A DNA stretch of 64,000 nucleotides, from positions 37,998 through 101,997 of the forward strand of contig NZ_LECW02000005.1 of the NCBI RefSeq assembly GCF_001042475.2. The letters run 5' to 3'. Of this stretch, positions 19,291 to 30,572 are shown one piece after another. Position 1 is the stretch's first letter. Each line of letters begins with the position of its first letter. This DNA is from Bacillus glycinifermentans. GTDB taxonomy: Bacteria; Bacillota; Bacilli; Bacillales; Bacillaceae. The notes below the pieces were generated by a model. It saw only the letters and a list, made by a program, of their open reading frames with translations, had not been told where the DNA came from and searched no databases. Position numbers and translations under genes: made by a program.

Positions 19291-20192
19291 CCGGCTATGC
19301 TTGCTTCGCGCCACTTTTCAGCCTGACTGCGGACGATTTCTGTAAAAGCAGTCATCGCCGGAGAGAACCATTTGTTTTTATGATAAGCCATTTGGGTAGA
19401 AAAGAGGGCGTCCTTGACCATGATGCCCTCAAGCTTTTGTTCGCTGATTTCAGTACGGGTTGTGATCATCGGGAGGAGAGAGACGCCCAGCCCGCACATG
19501 ACGCATTGTTTAATGGCCTCCACGCTCCAAAATTCCATCGTCTTATCGGTGACGACGCCTTGATTATGCAAATATTCTTCAAAAAAGTCTCTGTAGCTGC
19601 ACCCGTGCTCCGTATATAAAAACGTCTCATTTGTGCTGAACGCCAAATGCTGATAATCGGTTTTCCCTGCCGGATGCCCCTTTGGAAAGATAAATACCAT
19701 CGGCTCGTCCACGAGTTTTTCAATATGGAGGTCCTCTTCGTTCCGCTCTTCATCCAGCAAGAAAGCGACATCGATTTTCCCCTGTCTCAACTCATCCCTA
19801 AGCTGCCAGCATGTTGAAGACTTCAGCGTCACTGTCACCTGCGGATACTTGCTTTTATATTCATGAAGGATCGTCGGCAGCCTGTAGACGGTTAACGATT
19901 CGGAAGCGCCGATGATCAGGTTTCCGGATGGCTGCTCATCGTCTGCAGAAATGTACCTCGCTTTTTCATACAGCTCGATCATCTTCGTTGCATAAGGAAG
20001 GAGATGTTTCCCCGCTTCCGTCAGCAGCATCTTTTTTCCTAAACGATAGAATAACGGCTTTCTCAATTCTTGTTCAATCGCCTGAATATGGGAAGTCACC
20101 GTCGATTGTGCGTAGCCCAAATAATCTGCCGCACGGGTGTATCCCCCGATTTCGACGATGGTTTTGAATGTTTTCAAGTGGCGGATTTCCAT
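19287..20192 (-). CDS. LysR-family transcriptional regulator
   Basis: The 301-residue regulator has an N-terminal winged helix (MEIRHLKTFKTIVEIGGYTRAADYLGYAQSTVTSHIQAIEQEL, shown here only as its outline) and a periplasmic-binding-like effector domain from about residue 90 (NLIIGASESLTVYRLPTIL). It is divergent from an amino-acid exporter gene, the usual arrangement of a regulator with its target. RBS AAGGAG is 11 bases from ATG 20192. Confidence 0.85.
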   Translation of the reverse strand: MEIRHLKTFKTIVEIGGYTRAADYLGYAQSTVTSHIQAIEQELRKPLFYRLGKKMLLTEAGKHLLPYATKMIELYEKARYISADDEQPSGNLIIGASESLTVYRLPTILHEYKSKYPQVTVTLKSSTCWQLRDELRQGKIDVAFLLDEERNEEDLHIEKLVDEPMVFIFPKGHPAGKTDYQHLAFSTNETFLYTEHGCSYRDFFEEYLHNQGVVTDKTMEFWSVEAIKQCVMCGLGVSLLPMITTRTEISEQKLEGIMVKDALFSTQMAYHKNKWFSPAMTAFTEIVRSQAEKWREASIAG

Positions 20193-20318
20193 CTGTGTCA
20201 GGTCTCCTTTTTTTCTAATATCGAAAAATCCGAAGTTGCGGATCATTACTATCTATTTTACTGATTTAATAAATGAGATTACAATCATTTTACATCGTTT
20301 AGAAGGGATTGTGTTCAG

Positions 20319-21554
20319 GTGAAAGAGAAAAAACTGGGGTCTTTATTGCTAAGCGGTTTGATGACAGGGCCGATTTTAGGCTCAGGTGTTATCCTGCTGC
20401 CGCCGATGGTTCATGAGATAGCGGGGGACTATGCGATATTTGCCTGGCTGTTTATGATGGGGGCCGGATTTTTGTTCGCGTGGATTTTTGCGATATTGAG
20501 TATTCAATATCCAAACGATGCGGGTATAGCCTATGCTGCTGAAAAAGCGTTCGGCATTCGGGCGAAAAAACTGGCAGTCCTCTATTTTATCACTGCGGCA
20601 AGCTTTGGCCCCGCAGCCGTACTCATGACGGCCGGCCAATATATTCACTCGATCGCGGCTGGTTCTGCGGTTTCAACAGAAGTTTACAGCCTTTTGCTGT
20701 TCATCATTTGCCTCGTTGTGCTGTGTTTTCGCATTTCGTTTGTGGGAAAGGTTTCGTTCGTCTTTTCAAGTGCTGCGGCGGTTCTCTTGCTTGGAGGGAG
20801 CTTCACATCGATTCCTTTTTTCAGGGAAGGGCCGCTGATCGAAGGGGCTTTTCGGCTTGCCGATTTTGGCCATGGTTTGCTGCTGCTGTTTTGGGCTTTA
20901 GTCGGCTGGGAAATGATCGGCAACTATAGCATGGAGGTAAAAGACAGAAGGAAGGTGATTCCGCGTGCTGTCGTGATCAGCGGCCTGACGGTTACACTCG
21001 TGTATCTTGCAATAGCCGGAGCCGCCCAGTGGATCGATCCGGGCCGTTTTCAAAGCGGCCAGCTGAAGCTGACGCTCATTTTAACGCCGCTGTTCGGCCC
21101 GTACGCATTAGCCGTCATCGCCGCGGTAACGTCTGTATTGTGCATGAGCACGTATTTGCTTGTCGTCGGGGGAGCCGCCAGATTAATATCCTCGCAGACA
21201 GCAGGCGTCCTTGCATACAGAACGAAGGACGATAGGCCGATCGCAGCGCTTGGCTTGATTTTCGCCGTACACGCAAGTGTTTTCGTTTGTTTGTTTTTTC
21301 ATGCCGTCAATGTCGACACGCTCGTCGCTATCGCAAACGCCTTTTTTATCTGCCATTCGCTCTGCGGCCTTCTTGCCGCATACCGGCTGTTGGGCGGTTT
21401 TGTTTATAAAGCGATTTGCGTTTTTTTGATCGGCTGTTTTTCGCTTCTTCTATTGTTTTCATCGCTTCCGATCTTATGTTTTGTCATGTTCGTGACCGCT
21501 ATTTTTGCCCTTCGCAGCAGTCCTTTAAAAGACACACGGTATGAACAGCTTTAA
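20319..21554 (+). CDS. APC-superfamily amino acid transporter, YjeH-like
   Basis: The 411-residue membrane protein has about 12 helices. It opens with SGLMTGPILGSGVILLPPMV, the unwound helix 1 GSGV motif of the APC fold. The length and pattern resemble E. coli YjeH, an exporter of methionine and branched-chain amino acids, so export is likely, but the substrate is inference. The start is GTG; the ribosome site (AAGGG) is weak. It is divergent from the LysR gene, its probable regulator. Confidence 0.7.
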   Translation: MKEKKLGSLLLSGLMTGPILGSGVILLPPMVHEIAGDYAIFAWLFMMGAGFLFAWIFAILSIQYPNDAGIAYAAEKAFGIRAKKLAVLYFITAASFGPAAVLMTAGQYIHSIAAGSAVSTEVYSLLLFIICLVVLCFRISFVGKVSFVFSSAAAVLLLGGSFTSIPFFREGPLIEGAFRLADFGHGLLLLFWALVGWEMIGNYSMEVKDRRKVIPRAVVISGLTVTLVYLAIAGAAQWIDPGRFQSGQLKLTLILTPLFGPYALAVIAAVTSVLCMSTYLLVVGGAARLISSQTAGVLAYRTKDDRPIAALGLIFAVHASVFVCLFFHAVNVDTLVAIANAFFICHSLCGLLAAYRLLGGFVYKAICVFLIGCFSLLLLFSSLPILCFVMFVTAIFALRSSPLKDTRYEQL

Positions 21555-21634
21555 ATATTACCTGAAAAACAGGTGAAAGCTCCTTTCAAATCGTATTTAT
21601 GTAACCATGAAGAGATGAAGAAAGGAGACATGTG

Positions 21635-22522
21635 ATGCGCGGACAATTGCTCAGGCTGCTCGGCGATTTGCCGGATCAAACGGAGATTCAGGCGAAAACT
21701 CTTAAAAAAGAAGAAAAGGATTCGTTCATTCTTGAAACGCTGTTGCTCGGGTTAAACGGCATCGAACCGGTTCCGGCCTATTTTGTGAAGCCGAAACAGG
21801 CGCAAGGCAAACTGCCGGTCGTGCTCTATTGCCATTCCCACGGCGGGCGATACGAAAGGGGAAGGAAGGAGCTGATCGAAGGAGCGGAGTATTTGGAAAG
21901 GCCACCATACGCCGATGAGCTGACATCTCTCGGGTTTGCGGCGCTCGCCATCGATCATTGGGCTTTCGGAGACAGGCGGGGGAAAACGGAGAGCGAGATC
22001 TTTAAAGAGATGCTCTGGACCGGGCGGGTGATGTGGGGGATGATGGTGTATGACAGCATCCGGGCCCTTGATTATCTTGAGACGCGGGATGACACGGACA
22101 CTGCGCGAATGGCTGTGCTCGGGATGTCAATGGGAGGTTTGATGGCCTGGTGGACGGCGGCACTGGACGCACGCATCAGCGCATGCGTCGATATATGCAG
22201 CCAGGTTGACAGCGAAACGCTAATCAAGACGCAGAATTTGGACAGACACAATTTGTATTCATATGTTCCAGGGCTCGTAAAGCATGTTTCAACCGCACAG
22301 ATTCAGAGCCTGATTGCTCCGAGGCCCCACTTGAGCCTCGTCGGAACGGCGGATAAGCTCACTCCCGTCATGGGGATTGATATCATCGAGAAATCATTGA
22401 CTTCCGTGTATAAAGAAAAAAACGCGGGTGAACGCTATGAAGTGTTTCGCTCCCATTCGGGGCATTTGGAAACGGCCGCAATGAGGCAGAAAGCGATCGA
22501 TTTTTTGAAAACATGGCTGTGA
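21635..22522 (+). CDS. ytaP: Alpha/beta hydrolase, YtaP-like
   Basis: The 295-residue hydrolase has PVVLYCHSHGGRYERGR (oxyanion region), nucleophile LGMSMGGLMAW near residues 163-173, and a C-terminal His in SHSGHLET; an acid is likely in GTADKLTP. Related proteins are acyl or acetyl esterases and dienelactone-hydrolase-like enzymes. Position before ytbQ and ytcP fits ytaP of B. subtilis, so it may deacetylate pectin-type fragments (inference). ATG 21635 lies seven bases after AAAGGAG. Confidence 0.7.
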   Translation: MRGQLLRLLGDLPDQTEIQAKTLKKEEKDSFILETLLLGLNGIEPVPAYFVKPKQAQGKLPVVLYCHSHGGRYERGRKELIEGAEYLERPPYADELTSLGFAALAIDHWAFGDRRGKTESEIFKEMLWTGRVMWGMMVYDSIRALDYLETRDDTDTARMAVLGMSMGGLMAWWTAALDARISACVDICSQVDSETLIKTQNLDRHNLYSYVPGLVKHVSTAQIQSLIAPRPHLSLVGTADKLTPVMGIDIIEKSLTSVYKEKNAGERYEVFRSHSGHLETAAMRQKAIDFLKTWL

Positions 22523-22538
22523 ACAGGAGGACTGATCA

Positions 22539-23306
22539 TTGGTGAAGAAGGTCACGATTGTCGGGGGAAGCGGAACGGTCGGGCGCATATTGATCCGCGG
22601 GCTGTCTGATGAAGGCTACGATCTGACGGTAATGGATGTAAAAAAGCCTGAAGAAGAGCTGCCTGCAAGGTTTATCCAGGCTGATGCACGAAACGATGAA
22701 GAAACGGTGAAGGCCATCCCTGAAGACACCGATGTGCTGATCAACCTTCTCGCCGTCAAACCGACCGGCAATCTCCTTGACAAGCATGAATTTGAAAACA
22801 TGACAGACATCTTTTTTAAAGCGACGTATACGATGCTGATGGCCGCGGTGCAACGCGGCGTGCCGAAAGTCATTTTTGCAAGCAGCAACCATGTCACAGA
22901 CGTTTATGAGCAAAACGGCGTGTCTTTGCTTAAAAGACCGATTCAGACGGAAGATTATCCGCTGTCAAAAAGCCTGTACGGCTTGCTGAAATTGGCCTCA
23001 GAAAACCTGGGATACCTGTTTTCGCATCATTCAGGCGTCCCGGTTTCCGTCATCAATTTGCGGATCGGCACGGCGGTCGAAAATGAAAAAGAAGCGCTGC
23101 TGACAAAGCCGAGGACGAAAAAAACGCTGCTGTCCAAGAAGGACCTCGTCGGCATATTTAAATCTGCGATTGAAGCCGACAAAACGTATGGTACATATTA
23201 TGCCGTCAGCGACAATCCGGACCGGCCGTGGTCGATCACATCCGCCATCCGCGAATTAGGGTATGAGCCGAAAGTCAATTCGGCCGACCTTATGAAAAAA
23301 GACTGA
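22539..23306 (+). CDS. ytbQ: NAD-dependent epimerase/dehydratase YtbQ (extended SDR)
   Basis: The 255-residue SDR protein has nucleotide-binding motif IVGGSGTVGRIL at the N-terminus and catalytic Tyr/Lys in the form YPLSKSLYGLLK, with FASSNHVTDVY as the active-site strand. It resembles uronate dehydrogenases and nucleotide-sugar epimerases; uronic acid oxidation would suit the pectin context. The start is a TTG eight bases after AGGAGG, 16 bp after ytaP. Confidence 0.7.
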   Translation: MVKKVTIVGGSGTVGRILIRGLSDEGYDLTVMDVKKPEEELPARFIQADARNDEETVKAIPEDTDVLINLLAVKPTGNLLDKHEFENMTDIFFKATYTMLMAAVQRGVPKVIFASSNHVTDVYEQNGVSLLKRPIQTEDYPLSKSLYGLLKLASENLGYLFSHHSGVPVSVINLRIGTAVENEKEALLTKPRTKKTLLSKKDLVGIFKSAIEADKTYGTYYAVSDNPDRPWSITSAIRELGYEPKVNSADLMKKD

Positions 23307-23309
23307 CGT

Positions 23310-23340
23310 ATCATCTTCTAAGGCGATGATCTTTTTCTTT
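23310..23340 (+). terminator. Weak terminator after ytbQ
   Basis: A 6-bp stem (ATCATC / GATGAT) is followed by a T-rich run. Confidence 0.45.
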
Positions 23341-23423
23341 GTTTTCGCGTCCCTGCTTACAAAATGATTATAGACGCTTCTCTCCTCGGTTTGCTACATT
23401 TTAGACACGATATCGTAATTTTT

Positions 23424-23437
23424 TGACAGCGCTTACA
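23424..23437. promoter_or_regulatory. cre (CcpA) site before ytcP
   Basis: TGACAGCGCTTACA matches 13 of 14 consensus positions and ends 15 bp before the ytcP start codon, close to its ribosome site. It should give catabolite repression of the transporter genes. Confidence 0.6.
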
Positions 23438-23452
23438 AATAGGAGGGGTGAA

Positions 23453-24331
23453 ATGGCGATCAGGCATTCCGCGGGAAGCCGCGTGTTTGATGTGCTGAAT
23501 TACGCTTTTTTAACCGGATTCGGCCTCGTTTGCGTGCTGCCGTTTATCCATGTGATAGCCGCCTCTTTTGCAACGGTGGAAGAGGTCATTTCGAAAAAGT
23601 TCATATTGTTTCCGACCACGTTTTCATTGGATGCGTACAGGTACATTTTTTCGACTGACATCGTGTACAGAAGCTTGATCATTTCTATTCTCGTAACAGT
23701 CGTGGGAACGGCTGTCAGCATGTTCCTTTCCTCGCTGATGGCATACGGTTTGTCGAGAAAGGAACTGATGGGCAGACGCGTGCTGATGTTTTTGGTCGTC
23801 TTTACGATGCTCTTCAGCGGCGGGATGATCCCGACGTTTCTCGTCGTGAAATCGCTCGGATTGCTTGATTCCTATTGGTCTCTGATACTTCCGAGCGCCA
23901 TCAATGCTTTTAACCTGATTATTTTAAAAAACTTTTTTCAAAACATTCCGTCCAGCTTGGAAGAATCTGCGAAAATCGACGGGTGCAATGATCTGGGGAT
24001 CTTTTTCCGTATCATTCTGCCCTTATCTTTGCCGGCGATTGCCACGATTTCGCTGTTTTATGCCGTCACCTATTGGAATACGTACATGCAGGCGATTCTG
24101 TATTTGAGCGATGCGACGAAATGGCCGATACAGGTTCTGCTCAGGCAGATCGTCATCGTTTCAAGCGGCATGCAGGGGGATATGACGGAAATGGGAGCAG
24201 CCGCGGCGCCGCCTGAGCAAACGATTAAAATGGCGGTGATTGTCGTCGCGACAATTCCGGTGCTGCTCGTCTATCCGTTCATTCAAAAACATTTTGCAAA
24301 AGGTGCGTTATTAGGATCTATTAAAGGTTAA
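23453..24331 (+). CDS. ytcP: Carbohydrate ABC permease YtcP
   Basis: The 292-residue membrane protein has six helices and the EAA loop SLEESAKIDGCNDLGIFFRIILPLSLP near residues 170-196. It is of the MalG-like CUT1 family and close to the oligosaccharide permeases of Bacillus. With YteP and YtcQ it should import rhamnogalacturonan-derived disaccharides. No ATPase gene is present; shared ATPase MsmX is known to serve several such importers in B. subtilis. ATG 23453 follows GGAGGGG. Confidence 0.85.
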   Translation: MAIRHSAGSRVFDVLNYAFLTGFGLVCVLPFIHVIAASFATVEEVISKKFILFPTTFSLDAYRYIFSTDIVYRSLIISILVTVVGTAVSMFLSSLMAYGLSRKELMGRRVLMFLVVFTMLFSGGMIPTFLVVKSLGLLDSYWSLILPSAINAFNLIILKNFFQNIPSSLEESAKIDGCNDLGIFFRIILPLSLPAIATISLFYAVTYWNTYMQAILYLSDATKWPIQVLLRQIVIVSSGMQGDMTEMGAAAAPPEQTIKMAVIVVATIPVLLVYPFIQKHFAKGALLGSIKG

Positions 24332-24349
24332 ACACGAGGGGGACAATGT

Positions 24350-25855
24350 ATGGGGAAAAAATGGCTGATCCCGATGTTCGCGTTCGCGCTTTTAGCGGGA
24401 GGATTGTTTGGCTGTTCGAACAAAGGAGCGGAGCAGGCCTCTTCGAAGGAAGAAAAGGTCGATCGCAACTCTCCTTTGGATCTGAGCTGGATGGTGATTC
24501 TCTATCATCAGCAGCCGCCGAAGGACACGGCGATTAAAAAGATCGAAAAGCTCACAAACACAAAGCTCGATTTGATGTGGGTGCCTGACGGGGTGAAGGA
24601 AGACCGCCTGAATTCCGCGCTTGCCGCCGGCAATCTTCCTAAAGTCGTCACCATCCAGGATATCAAAAATTCATCGGTTATGAACGCCTTCAGGTCAGGC
24701 ATGTTCTGGGAAGTCGGACCTTATTTGAAGGATTATCCGAATTTGAGCAAGATGAATAAGCTGATCAATAAAAATGCCTCCATTGACGGTAAACTGTACG
24801 GCATTTACAGGGAGCGCCCGTTATCAAGGCAAGGAATCGTCATCCGCAAAGACTGGCTTGACAATCTTGGCCTAAAAACGCCGCAGACGCTCGATGAGTT
24901 GTACGAGACGGCAAAGGCGTTTACTGAAAAAGATCCCGACCAAAACGGCAAAAAGGATACGATCGGTTTTGCCGACAGAAACGATTTGATCTACGGAGCG
25001 TTTAAAACATTGGGATCCTACATGGGAATGCCGACGGACTGGAAAGAAGAAAACGGCACATTCACACCCGATTTCATGACGCCGGAATATAAGGAAACGG
25101 TGAAATACATGAAAAAGCTGTATGATGAAGGACTCATCAATAAAGACTTTCCAGTGACAAGCAAAACGCAGCAGCAGGAGATGTTTTCGCAGGGGAAAGC
25201 CGGGATTTACGTCGGGAATATGGTCGATGCCGTCAATCTAAGAGATCAGTCTGTTGACGACAAGATGGAGCTCGATATCATCAACCGCATCAAAGGCCCT
25301 GACGGAAAAGAGCGCGTCTGGGCATCAGGCGGGCACAACGGTATTTTTGCGTTTCCGAAAACGAGCGTGAAAAGCGAAAAAGAGCTGAAACGGATTCTAG
25401 CCTTTTTTGACAGGATCGCCGAAGAGGATGTCTACAGTCTGATGACCTACGGAATCGAAGGCGTCCATTACAAAAAAGAAGACAAGGATCATTTCAAACG
25501 GATCGATGATAAGCTTAAAAGTTGGCAGGCGGAAATTCAGCCGCTCGTCTCCCTTGTCGGCATTGATAAAGCGTACTTGAAAAACACGGGAGATCCTCTG
25601 CGTACCAAATATGAAGAGCTGACAGAGGACAACGAAAACATCATCGTCTCCAATCCGGCCGAAAGCCTGTACTCTCCGGCTGCTTCTGAAAGGGGAGATG
25701 AATTGCAAAAGATCATCGATGATGCGACATACCAATTTATCCTCGGCAAAATGGACGAAAGCCAGTTTGACAATGCGGTCGAAAAATGGCGGAAAAACGG
25801 CGGAGACCAAGTGATTGAAGAATATGAACAAGCATATAAAAAATCGGAGAAATAA
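24350..25855 (+). CDS. ytcQ: Carbohydrate ABC substrate-binding lipoprotein YtcQ
   Basis: The 501-residue lipoprotein has signal peptide and lipobox LFGC at residues about 20-24. The following family-1-type binding fold contains MPTDWKEENGTFTPDFMTPEYKE and a calcium-like loop DPDQNGKKDTIGF, as in oligogalacturonide binders. It binds the sugar for YteP-YtcP. ATG lies seven bases after GAGGGGG. Confidence 0.88.
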   Translation: MGKKWLIPMFAFALLAGGLFGCSNKGAEQASSKEEKVDRNSPLDLSWMVILYHQQPPKDTAIKKIEKLTNTKLDLMWVPDGVKEDRLNSALAAGNLPKVVTIQDIKNSSVMNAFRSGMFWEVGPYLKDYPNLSKMNKLINKNASIDGKLYGIYRERPLSRQGIVIRKDWLDNLGLKTPQTLDELYETAKAFTEKDPDQNGKKDTIGFADRNDLIYGAFKTLGSYMGMPTDWKEENGTFTPDFMTPEYKETVKYMKKLYDEGLINKDFPVTSKTQQQEMFSQGKAGIYVGNMVDAVNLRDQSVDDKMELDIINRIKGPDGKERVWASGGHNGIFAFPKTSVKSEKELKRILAFFDRIAEEDVYSLMTYGIEGVHYKKEDKDHFKRIDDKLKSWQAEIQPLVSLVGIDKAYLKNTGDPLRTKYEELTEDNENIIVSNPAESLYSPAASERGDELQKIIDDATYQFILGKMDESQFDNAVEKWRKNGGDQVIEEYEQAYKKSEK

Positions 25856-25860
25856 ATACA

Positions 25861-25890
25861 GGCGATCCCGGGTCTTTCCGGGACCGCCTT
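25861..25890. terminator. Bidirectional terminator between ytcQ and ytdP
   Basis: A long stem (GGCGATCCCGG / CCGGGACCGCC) with a six-base loop and flanking T or A runs separates convergent genes. Confidence 0.8.
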
Positions 25891-25893
25891 GTT

Positions 25894-27935
25894 TTATGCC
25901 GAATGGTTTTTCAGTTCGCGATACTTTCCCGGGGTGATCCCTTCGAGCTTCTTGAACGAACGAATAAAGTTTTGCGGATTTTTATATTTCAGTTTTTCAG
26001 AAATTTCTTTAACGGATAAGCTCGTTTCCGTCAGCCAGCTTTTGGCGATATGATGGCGGTACGATGATAAATATTCGCTGAATGATATCTTCATCTCTTT
26101 TCTGAAAATGCTGCTTAAATAGTTAGGATTGTAGTGCAGTCTTCCCGCGATCGATTCCAAGGTCAGATCGGTGTCGAATTCCTGCTGGATGATGTGGACG
26201 ATTTTCTCCGAGATGTTTTTATACTGCGATTCCTCTCTGACGCTCAACGTTTCGATCATGTTGCTGACGATTCGGGTGTTCAGCCAGCTTTCGATCTCTT
26301 CTATTGTCGTCAGCTCAAAAACGTCGTCATACAGCATATTATTGCCGTCCGGTTCAAACAGCTCGATTCCGAGAAGGTGCATGAATTCAATTAAATTGTT
26401 GAGCAGCCTGACAATCGCAATTTGGCAATGATGAGGGTTCGTATTCTCGGAACAAACCGTTTCGATTAATTGATGAAGCCGTTCAGCGGCTTTTTCCCGT
26501 TCGCACGCTTTAATCGCTTCAAACAGTTCGTTTTGGAGCTGCTTCGGAAACTGGGTCAAAAACGCTTTGTTCCTGTCAAGGTGCTCAAAGAAAATGATCG
26601 CGCGTTTCCCCGATTTCAGCCTGTATGTCAGCGCTTCAAGCCCTTCCAAATAAGCGTGCTTGGACATGGAGAGATTTGTAAAAGGCTGGCTGATCCCGAT
26701 GCTGACAAATACCCCGAACTCCTCATGGATTTTATGCTGTATCGATTCGGCCGTACTTTTCAGCTGCTGATGAAATGTGTCAAGCGATTTGCCGCGGTTC
26801 AGCATTACGGTCGTTTGCGTCTTATCGATCACGACTGAAGGGAGACGGTTTTCCTTTGGGATCGACTGTTCGACAAGGCTGTTGATCGCAAACAGGAGGA
26901 CGTCCAGGTCTTTTTTTTCGTACGGCGTGTCCTTCAAGGTGTCAATTTGCAGGGCAAGGACGGAAAGGTGGCTCCAATCGTCCGAAAAGCCGAGGCCTGA
27001 AAAGCGTTCTTTCGTTTCTTCCTCAATCAATTTGCCGAGCAGAAGCCTTGTTAAAAAATATTGCTTCAGCTGTGTGACCTGTTGCTCGACCCGCTTTGCG
27101 AGGTCGTGATTTTTGTTTTTCATTTCTTTAATATTCCGCTCGATCAGCTCGAATTCGCTTTCGTTACGCTCTTTGTCTGTTCCGGAGGCGAAGCCGGAAA
27201 CGGACTCATATAAAACCTTGATCGGCTTGTAGAAATGGCGTGAACCAAACCAGGAGAACAACAATGAAAGCGCTAACAAAATACCGCATATCGAAAACGT
27301 GAACCAGCCGATTGAGGCGGTCTGCATGTAAAGTTCAGGCATCGTCGTCATTGAAACGTATATCCAGTTGTTATAGTCTGATTTCTGGTATGTAATCTTA
27401 TAGTCCGTATCGCCGATTGATGCGTCAAACTGTCCGTTTTTCGAAGAAAGCTGCCTGATTTTTTGAAAGTAATCTTCATGCCGGATCGATTGCCCGATTT
27501 GCGACCGTTTTTGATGAAGGATGATGCGGCCGTTGTCATCAAGCGCCATCATGCTGTTTGTTTTCGACTTCAGGGGCATTCGTTTGACGAGTGAACACGA
27601 CGGAATGCTCGCGATGGCAAGCCCTTTATGCCGCATGCTGTTTAAGGGAAGCTATTTGACGAGACTGACGATGTACGGGCAGTCTTCCGAACCGCCTTCC
27701 TTTGTGGCGACAAGGGCGTTGTTTTTTTCAAGCAGCCAGCTTGACCGGCTTTTCAGCGAGTTGTAGAGCGAGACCATCAAAGCCTGTTTCCCCTGATCCA
27801 ATTTGTACAGTCCGGAATTGTTGATATACCACTTTTTTTCCTGGCTGATCAGGTCATATACACCGCCGGGTAACGTGCGGGCCATGTGATGAGATGATTG
27901 TAGACGAATTTTTCGATGCTGGGATAAAGTGAAAG
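25894..27935 (-). pseudogene. ytdP: AraC-type membrane regulator YtdP, truncated and interrupted
   Basis: The C-terminal part is sound: a transmembrane helix (SIGWFTFSICGILLALSLLFSW), a cytoplasmic linker, and an AraC DNA-binding domain at the end (LESIAGRLHYNPNYLSSIFRKEM, VKEISEKLKYKNPQNFIRSFKK). Upstream, three faults are visible. An in-frame TAG lies at 27652-27654 between IVSLVK and LPLNSMRHKG. Near 27856 two extra bases (TA) break the frame between YPSIEKFVYNHL...YPAVY and DLISQEKKWY. The N-terminal transmembrane helix and first sensor part are absent, because yteP begins there. A 580-codon frame from ATG 27636 remains, without most of its extracellular domain. Confidence 0.75.
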
Positions 27936-27960
27936 CAAACATCGTGGAGGGAGGCTGTTT

Positions 27961-28926
27961 ATGAAAACTGCAGAAGCTCAGGCTGGACAAGAACCGGCCC
28001 TTGTTGCCGGAAAAGAACGAAAGGTGCGTTTTTTTGCAAAGGCGTTTCAGCAAAAGTATTTGTATTTGATGATTCTGCCGGGGCTGATCTATTTTCTCCT
28101 TTTTAAGTATGTGCCGATGTGGGGGATCGTTATTGCGTTTCAGGACTACCAGCCGTTTCTCGGCATAACGGGGAGCGAATGGGTCGGCTTTAAGCATTTT
28201 GAAAGGCTGTTTACGGAGCCGACTTTCTTTATGCTCTTGAAAAACACGCTGATCTTGTTTCTTCTGAACCTCGTCGTATTTTTTCCAATCCCGATTATAT
28301 TGGCCATTTTATTGAACGAAGTCAGAATCGTGCTGTTTAAAAAGTTCGTTCAGACGCTGATTTATATTCCGCATTTTATGTCATGGGTCATCGTCGTGTC
28401 GCTTTCATTTGTCCTTTTAACGGTAGACGGGGGACTGATTAATGAAATCATCGCCTATTTCGGCGGAGAAAAAATCAATTTTTTGCTTGACGAAAACTGG
28501 TTCAGGCCGCTCTACATTCTCCAGGTGATCTGGAGGGAAGCCGGCTGGTCGACGATCATTTATTTAGCGGCGATTACGGCGGTCGACCCGCAGCTTTACG
28601 AAGCGGCGAAAATGGACGGGGCGAACCGTCTGCGGAGAATGTGGCATGTGACCCTTCCCGCGATCAGAAGCGTGATCGTCGTTCTCTTGATTCTGAAAAT
28701 CGGCGATACGCTGGAGCTTGGATTTGAGCATGTGTACCTGCTTTTAAACGCGACAAACCGTGAAGTGGCTGAAATTTTCGATACGTATGTGTATACGGCG
28801 GGCTTAAAGCAGGGGCAGTTCAGCTACAGCACAGCCGTCGGCTTGTTCAAAGCCGCTGTCGGACTCATTTTAGTCATATTTGCAAACAGGATGGCAAAGA
28901 AATTTGGAGAAGAAGGTATATATTAA
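27961..28926 (+). CDS. yteP: Carbohydrate ABC permease YteP
   Basis: The 321-residue permease of the UgpA/MalF-like type has six helices and the EAA loop LYEAAKMDGANRLRRMWHVTLP. It is the partner of YtcP, separated from it by ytcQ and the ytdP relic. RBS GGAGGGAGG precedes the ATG. Less than 30 bp separate its ribosome site from the ytdP remnant, so its native promoter region may be lost. Confidence 0.88.
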   Translation: MKTAEAQAGQEPALVAGKERKVRFFAKAFQQKYLYLMILPGLIYFLLFKYVPMWGIVIAFQDYQPFLGITGSEWVGFKHFERLFTEPTFFMLLKNTLILFLLNLVVFFPIPIILAILLNEVRIVLFKKFVQTLIYIPHFMSWVIVVSLSFVLLTVDGGLINEIIAYFGGEKINFLLDENWFRPLYILQVIWREAGWSTIIYLAAITAVDPQLYEAAKMDGANRLRRMWHVTLPAIRSVIVVLLILKIGDTLELGFEHVYLLLNATNREVAEIFDTYVYTAGLKQGQFSYSTAVGLFKAAVGLILVIFANRMAKKFGEEGIY

Positions 28927-28937
28927 CATTTTGATGA

Positions 28938-30553
<1,616 letters not shown>

Positions 30554-30572
30554 ACAGAGGTGTCAATTGCCG

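Noticed and set aside
27652..28197. 181-codon minus-strand frame as a separate gene
   Set aside because: Its first half is antisense to yteP, and its second half is part of broken ytdP in the same frame as the 580-codon remainder, separated only by an amber codon.
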